DNA of 64,000 bases from CAWDVH01 sp963805705 (lineage in GTDB: Bacteria; Actinomycetota; Actinomycetes; Streptosporangiales; Streptosporangiaceae): assembly GCA_963805705.1 (NCBI GenBank), contig CAWDVH010000005.1:992001-1056000 (forward strand), written 5' to 3'. Both the position numbers and the translations under genes were made by a program. Shown piece by piece: positions 59,720 through 64,000 of the stretch; positions within the stretch are counted from its first letter, which is position 1; every line of letters begins with the position of its first letter. The notes under the pieces are model-generated. The model was not told where the DNA came from, ran no database searches, and worked only from the letters and a program-made list of their open reading frames with translations.

Positions 59720-60914
59720 ATGAAAGCGCTGTCCCGCAGGCTCCCGGCAAGACGCCGGAGCAGGTTGAATGACCTGCCCGGGATAGTAGCGACGGCCCGG
59801 CTGGACCGAAGAACCAAAAATCTCACTAAACGGCTTGCCCCCGGCGACATCGCCATCATCGATCACGCCGACCTGGACAGGGTCAGTGCCGCGTCCCTGA
59901 TCAGGCGGCAGGTATCGGCAGTGGTGAACGTGGCACCGAGCATCAGCGGCCGGTACCCGAACCTAGGCCCGCAACTACTTCTCGAGGCCGGGATCCCCCT
60001 GGTCGATGATGTCGGGCCGGACGTCTTCGGGCAGGTGAAGGAGGGCCGGGCCGTCCGCCTCGACGGCGACACCCTCTATCTGGGCGAGACGATCATCGCC
60101 AAGGGCACCGTCCAGACGGCTGAATCGGTGGCCGAGCACATGGTCAGGGCCGAGGAGGGCCTGGCCGATCAGCTCAAGGCATTCGTGACCAACACGATGG
60201 ACTACATCGGCCGCGAGTCGGAAATGCTCATCGACGGGATTCACGCACCGGAGCTGAGCACCAGCCTCCAGGACAAGCACGCGCTGGTGGTGGCCAGGGG
60301 CTACCGGTACCGGGAGGACCTGCAGGCGCTGCGGTCCTACATCCGCGAGTTCAAGCCCGTCATCATCGCCGTGGACGGGGGCGCAGATGCGCTGCTGGAC
60401 GCGGGTTACCGGCCGGCCCTCATCGTGGGCGACATGGACTCGGTGTCGGACAAGGCGCTGAACTGCGGCGCGGAGCTAGTCGTCCACGCCTATCCGAATG
60501 GCTATGCGCCCGGCCTGCCGCGCGTGCAGGATCTCGGCCTGGAGTCGGTGCTGTGCCCGGCCCCTGGCACCAGTGAGGACGTGGCCGTGCTGCTCGCCGA
60601 CGAGAAGGGCGCGAGCCTGATCGTCCAGGTGGGCATGCGGTTCACGCTGGTAGAGTTCCTCGACAAGGGCCGGTCAGGGATGGCCAGCGCGGTCCTGACC
60701 AAGATCAAGGTCGGCGACAAGATCGTCGACGCCAAAGGGGTAAGCCCGGCTGTACCGCAACCGGATCTCCGGCTGGGCCCTGGTCGCGCTCGCGCTCGCC
60801 GCGGTGGTCACTATCGTCGTGGCCATCCGGTTCAACCCGGTCGGCACGATCTACCTCCGGCTGATCGGTGCGCAGCTGGACACTTTCTGGTACTGGCTGA
60901 CTGGACTCATTTAG
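59720..60914 (+). CDS. steA: SteA-like cytokinetic protein, with an apparent +1 frameshift near its end
   Basis: The ATG 59720 frame encodes the full cytosolic part of SteA: GDIAIIDHADLDRVSAASL, AVVNVAPSISGRYPNLGP and a TPP-kinase-like core (IIAVDGGADALLDAG, LIVGDMDSVSD). Near VDAKGVS (60745-60747, CCC) the frame is lost. Dropping one C gives RLYRNRISGWALVALALA, a membrane helix (VVTIVVAIRF) and a stop TAG 60912-60914 that overlaps the steB GTG. Without the correction, the reading continues through this region into steB. SteA and SteB act in cell separation in corynebacteria. Rebuilt length is about 398. Confidence 0.85.
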
Positions 60915-61984
60915 TGATTGATTTTCGTTATCACCTGGTTTCCATCGTTGCGGTGTTCCTGGCCCTGGCGGTCGGCATCGTGGTCGGATCCTCGGCCCTC
61001 CAGCCAGGGGTGATCAGGGCGCTGAGAGCGGCGAGCACGCATGAGAAAAAGCAGATCGACTCTCTCCTGCAGCAGCAGCGCGCCCTCAAGCAGCAGGTCA
61101 GCGCGGACCAGATCTTCGCGCAGGCATCAGCTTCGCGGCTGCTGCCCGGGCTGCTGGCCGGCGAGAATGTCGTGCTAGTCGACGCCCCCGGCGCCGACAG
61201 CCAGACGATCAGCGGAATCACCGCTTCCGTCGAGCAGGCCGGCGCGAAGGTTACCGGGCAGATCCGCCTCCAGCAGTCGTTCTTCGATACCAGCGGGAGC
61301 ACCGAGAACAGCCTGAACCAGCTGGCCGAGCAGCTGGCGCCGCCTGGACTCGACCTGGGCAGCCAGGCAGCGAACCCCAAGCTCACCGGCCAGGAGACCG
61401 CCGCGCAGGTGATCACCTCTGCACTGGTTGCGAGCAGCAGCTCCGGCTGGAGCCAGGCCGAGAGCCAGATGATTCTCTCCGGCTTCGGCCAGCAGGGGTA
61501 CCTGCAGGTCAGCAACGCGGGCGCGGGCGGGGGAACGGAGTTGTCAGCGCCGGCCGCGCTGGCGGTCGTGATCATCCCGTCCACGCCGCCGCTCAGCGAC
61601 GCCGATCCCGTCAATCTGGTTCTTGTCGCCGTCGCCCAGCAGCTGCAGTCGGCGAGTCATGGTGCCGTGGTGGCCGGGTCGCTGGCCGGATCGGGGCCGG
61701 GCAGCGCCATTGACGAGATCGCCAGTTCCGCGTCCACCCAGCTGACGACCGTCGACAACGCGAGCGTGGAGATCGGGCAGATCACCGTGGCCCAGGCCCT
61801 CCATAACCTGCTGGCCGGGCAGAAACCGGCGAGCTACGGCGTGGCGCCTGGCGTGTTCCCCAGCCCGGCACCCACTCCGGTCCCGGTCACCGCAGCCGAT
61901 CCGGGGGGCTCCAGGCGGTCGGCCAAGACCGCGGTACATCCGGCCGGTACCAGGCCGGCGCGCAAGAATCAGGCCAGCCGATGA
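60914..61984 (+). CDS. SteB/MctB-like membrane-anchored protein
   Basis: GTG 60914 overlaps the true steA stop (TAGTG). The protein begins VIDFRYHLVSIVAVFLALAV with one membrane helix, followed by a coiled coil (HEKKQIDSLLQQQRALKQQV) and an outer domain of about 250 residues rich in Ser, Gly and Gln. This is the SteB family, called MctB in mycobacteria, where it is a copper-transport outer-membrane channel. It forms a pair with SteA. The same reading frame as the upstream steA start makes an apparent fusion, which I regard as false. Confidence 0.88.
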   Translation: MIDFRYHLVSIVAVFLALAVGIVVGSSALQPGVIRALRAASTHEKKQIDSLLQQQRALKQQVSADQIFAQASASRLLPGLLAGENVVLVDAPGADSQTISGITASVEQAGAKVTGQIRLQQSFFDTSGSTENSLNQLAEQLAPPGLDLGSQAANPKLTGQETAAQVITSALVASSSSGWSQAESQMILSGFGQQGYLQVSNAGAGGGTELSAPAALAVVIIPSTPPLSDADPVNLVLVAVAQQLQSASHGAVVAGSLAGSGPGSAIDEIASSASTQLTTVDNASVEIGQITVAQALHNLLAGQKPASYGVAPGVFPSPAPTPVPVTAADPGGSRRSAKTAVHPAGTRPARKNQASR

Positions 61985-62889
61985 GCCGCGGGGCGATCCT
62001 CGCCGGCGGCCTGGCGGCGGTGTCCGCCCGGCTGGCCTACGCCGGGCTGCGCCGCTGGCCGCCGGGCAGGGCGGCGACCTGGACGAGGACCAACCATCGC
62101 GGCGAGCCTGTCACCCTGCTCGAGGGACCGGCCGTGGCCGCGGCCGCGGTAGCGGCCACGATGACCGCGCCGGGGCTCGGCCCGCGCGGCCGGGCCGCGC
62201 TCGCAGTCGCCGGGGCCGGAGCCGCCGCCTTCGGCTGTTATGACGACCTGGCCGGCAGCGGAGACCGGCGCGGCTTCCGCGGCCACCTGGGAGCCCTGGC
62301 TCGCGGGGAGGTCACCAGCGGCGCGGTAAAGATCGGCGGTATCGGCGCCAGCGGCCTCGCGGCCGCGGCACTCCTGGGCGGGACCGTCCCCGACCTGGCC
62401 ATTAATGCCGGGCTCGTGGCGGGCGGCGCCAATGTGCTCAACCTCTTCGACCTGCGTCCCGGCCGCGCCATCAAGGTGACCCTGGCCGCGGGGGCGCTGA
62501 CCGGGGCGGGCTCCGCCGCGGGCCGCCGCTGCGTGGCCGCGCCGCTCGGCGCCGCGCTCGCACTGCTGCCCGACGACCTGGCCGAGCGGGCGATGCTGGG
62601 TGACGCCGGCGCCAACGCCCTCGGTGCGCTGCTCGGCGCCGCCGCCGCGGCGTCCCTGCCACGGCGGGCCAGGGTAGCCGCACTCGCGGCCATCGTTGGC
62701 CTGACGGCAGCCAGCGAGGCAGTCAGTTTCACCAAGGTCATCGAGCGGACGACGCCACTGCGCTGGCTCGACATGCTCGGCCGCCGGCCTGCCGCCGCCG
62801 TTGCGCCAGCCCCTGGCGGATCCGGCCCCGCCGCCACCGGGGCGGATCCCGGCGGTCCCCCCGTGCCCGCGGCCGCAGCTCCGCGGTGA
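61981..62889 (+). CDS. MraY/WecA-like (GT4) membrane glycosyl-1-phosphate transferase homologue
   Basis: The 302-residue hydrophobic protein has several Ala/Gly-rich membrane segments. Key motifs resemble the prenyl-phosphate sugar-transferase family: CYDDLAGSGDRRGFRGHL, NLFDLRPGRAIK and MLGDAGANALGALLG, which give the DD, N-x-x-D and G-D-x-G-x-N sites. Its likely substrate is a nucleotide sugar or lipid carrier in the envelope, not known. It overlaps steB (ATGA) and murJ (GTGA). Confidence 0.75.
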   Translation: MSRGAILAGGLAAVSARLAYAGLRRWPPGRAATWTRTNHRGEPVTLLEGPAVAAAAVAATMTAPGLGPRGRAALAVAGAGAAAFGCYDDLAGSGDRRGFRGHLGALARGEVTSGAVKIGGIGASGLAAAALLGGTVPDLAINAGLVAGGANVLNLFDLRPGRAIKVTLAAGALTGAGSAAGRRCVAAPLGAALALLPDDLAERAMLGDAGANALGALLGAAAAASLPRRARVAALAAIVGLTAASEAVSFTKVIERTTPLRWLDMLGRRPAAAVAPAPGGSGPAATGADPGGPPVPAAAAPR

Positions 62890-64000
62890 CCGGGCCGGTC
62901 GCCCCCGCGACCGAGCAGGGTCCCGAGCCGGAGCAGCCGCGGCGGGCGGTCAAGGGGATAGGCCGCGCGGCCCTGCTGATCGCCGGGCTGACGGTCCTGG
63001 CCCGCGTGCTCGGCCTGGCGCGCACGCTAGTCTTCGCGGCGACCGTCAAGACATCCTGCCTCGGCGCGGCCTACGTGACGGCTAACCAGGTCCCGACCGT
63101 CGTCTACGACATCGTGCTCGGGGGAGCCCTGACCAGCATCATGGTGCCGATACTGGCGCGCCCGGCGCAGCGGTCAGGCGCGGTGGCCGATCCCGGCGCC
63201 TCGGCTGAGGTCAACCGGATCTCCTCCGCGCTGGTGACCTGGACGATCGCCGTCCTCTTGCCGGTCAGCGTGATCGCGGCTCTGGCCGCGGGCCCGGTGA
63301 TCTCATGGCTGGATCCGGTTAACCCGGCATCGGGATGCGTGCACGCGGACGCGGTGCACGTGGCCGCCAGCATGCTCGCGGTGTTCGCCCCGCAGATCCT
63401 GCTCTACGGGCTCGCGGTGGTCCTGTACGGCATCTTGCAGGCGCACCGCAGGTTCACCGCGCCCGCGCTGGCCCCGGTCCTGTCCAGTCTCGTGGTGATC
63501 ACCGCATACGTGATCTTCGTCCCGCTCGACCAAGGCCAGCACACCAGCCAGCTCGCCGGGCTGCCGGCGCCGGCCCTGCTGACGCTGTCGGTGGGGACGA
63601 CCTTGGGCGTGGCCGCTCTGGTGGTGACCGCGCTGGTGCCAATCTGGCGGCTGCGCCTCCGGCTGCGGCCGTCCTTCCGCTTTCCCGGCGGGGTCGCGCG
63701 CCGCGCGCGGGGCCTGGCGGCGGTGGGAATCGTCGCGCTCCTCACCCAGGACGCGTCGGTCCTGGTCGCCAACCGGCTCGCCAACGGCCATGGCGGGCAC
63801 GCGGCCGTAGCTCTGTACAGCTATGGCCTGCAGGCATTCACCTCGGCGTTCGCGGTACTGGCGATCCCGATCGCGATCAGCGCGTTCCCGGCCCTCTCGG
63901 CGCGCCAGGGCGCGGAGTTCGACGACACGGCCGCCTCCTCGACCCGCGCGACCGTGCTGGCGTCCTGCCTCGGCGCGGCGCTGCTGGCCGGGGCAGCCAT
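62886..64000 (+). CDS. murJ: MurJ/MviN-like lipid II flippase, 5' part (3' end cut)
   Basis: The frame is open to the window end (371 codons). It starts with an acidic cytosolic tail, then ten or so hydrophobic helices, with RVLGLARTLVFAAT and NQVPTVVYDIVLGGALTSIMVP (given in part: YDIVLGGALTSIMVP) typical of MurJ helix 1-2. MurJ moves lipid II across the membrane. The overlap with the GT4-like gene suggests a cell-wall operon. Confidence 0.9.
   Translation, partial: MTGPVAPATEQGPEPEQPRRAVKGIGRAALLIAGLTVLARVLGLARTLVFAATVKTSCLGAAYVTANQVPTVVYDIVLGGALTSIMVPILARPAQRSGAVADPGASAEVNRISSALVTWTIAVLLPVSVIAALAAGPVISWLDPVNPASGCVHADAVHVAASMLAVFAPQILLYGLAVVLYGILQAHRRFTAPALAPVLSSLVVITAYVIFVPLDQGQHTSQLAGLPAPALLTLSVGTTLGVAALVVTALVPIWRLRLRLRPSFRFPGGVARRARGLAAVGIVALLTQDASVLVANRLANGHGGHAAVALYSYGLQAFTSAFAVLAIPIAISAFPALSARQGAEFDDTAASSTRATVLASCLGAALLAGAA

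Noticed and set aside
59720..61984. A 754-residue SteA-SteB fusion protein
   Set aside because: The linker lacks conserved sequence, while another frame there encodes the expected SteA membrane end and a stop overlapping the steB start.

Overview
The window is high-GC, gene-dense actinobacterial chromosome with mostly plus-strand genes joined by ATGA, GTGA or TAATG stop/start overlaps. Gene order, infC and rRNA features and the SteA/SteB/MurJ block point to the class Actinomycetes. The 16S text looks closest to Streptosporangiales-type lineages, but I could not search it. Nearly everything is core housekeeping; the accessory part is small.

Layout. 1-18.9 kb: 3' end of secF, apt, relA, then two minus-strand genes (DUF349 protein, membrane-anchored cyclophilin), an MBL hydrolase, aspS, rarA, an orphan AbiEi-like gene, DUF948, DUF6167, alaS, ruvX, mltG and aroE. 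hisS, often found between the MBL gene and aspS in relatives, is not there. 18.9-27.5 kb: a structured leader, then infC-rpmI-rplT-trmH, a PAS histidine kinase and pheS-pheT. 27.6-39.3 kb: a frameshifted lipoprotein gene, the full arginine cluster argC-J-B-D-F-R-G-H behind a promoter overlapped by two ArgR boxes, a frameshifted 3-methyladenine glycosylase gene and tyrS. 39.3-45.5 kb: one complete 16S-23S-5S operon with promoter, 23S processing stem and terminator, and no spacer tRNA. 45.5-64 kb: a TPR protein with a long Ser/Gly/Arg-rich N-terminus, a 1.2-kb insertion carrying a phosphotransferase gene, an MBL hydrolase, DUF1015, TPR and HAD genes, DNA repair genes (nei2, alkB), an SCP2-like protein, a small acidic protein, tlyA, nadK, recN, steA, steB, an MraY-like transferase and the 5' part of murJ.

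The genes serve translation (four aminoacyl-tRNA synthetases, IF3, L35, L20, rRNA and its methylation), the stringent response, arginine synthesis under ArgR, recombination and repair, and cell-wall or division functions (MltG, SteA, SteB, MurJ).

Most unusual points: (1) a phosphotransferase cargo bounded by a perfect 14-bp inverted repeat and then a perfect 49-bp direct repeat, inserted just after a TPR gene; (2) mutually exclusive hairpins in the infC leader and an ATC start for infC; (3) a 16-codon mini-ORF bridging argC and argJ that copies the argJ start; (4) three genes broken by single-base indels in short runs, one creating a false SteA-SteB fusion; (5) a TrmH gene with no usual start codon; (6) several 16- to 19-bp tandem repeats between genes and an 18-bp coding repeat in mltG.
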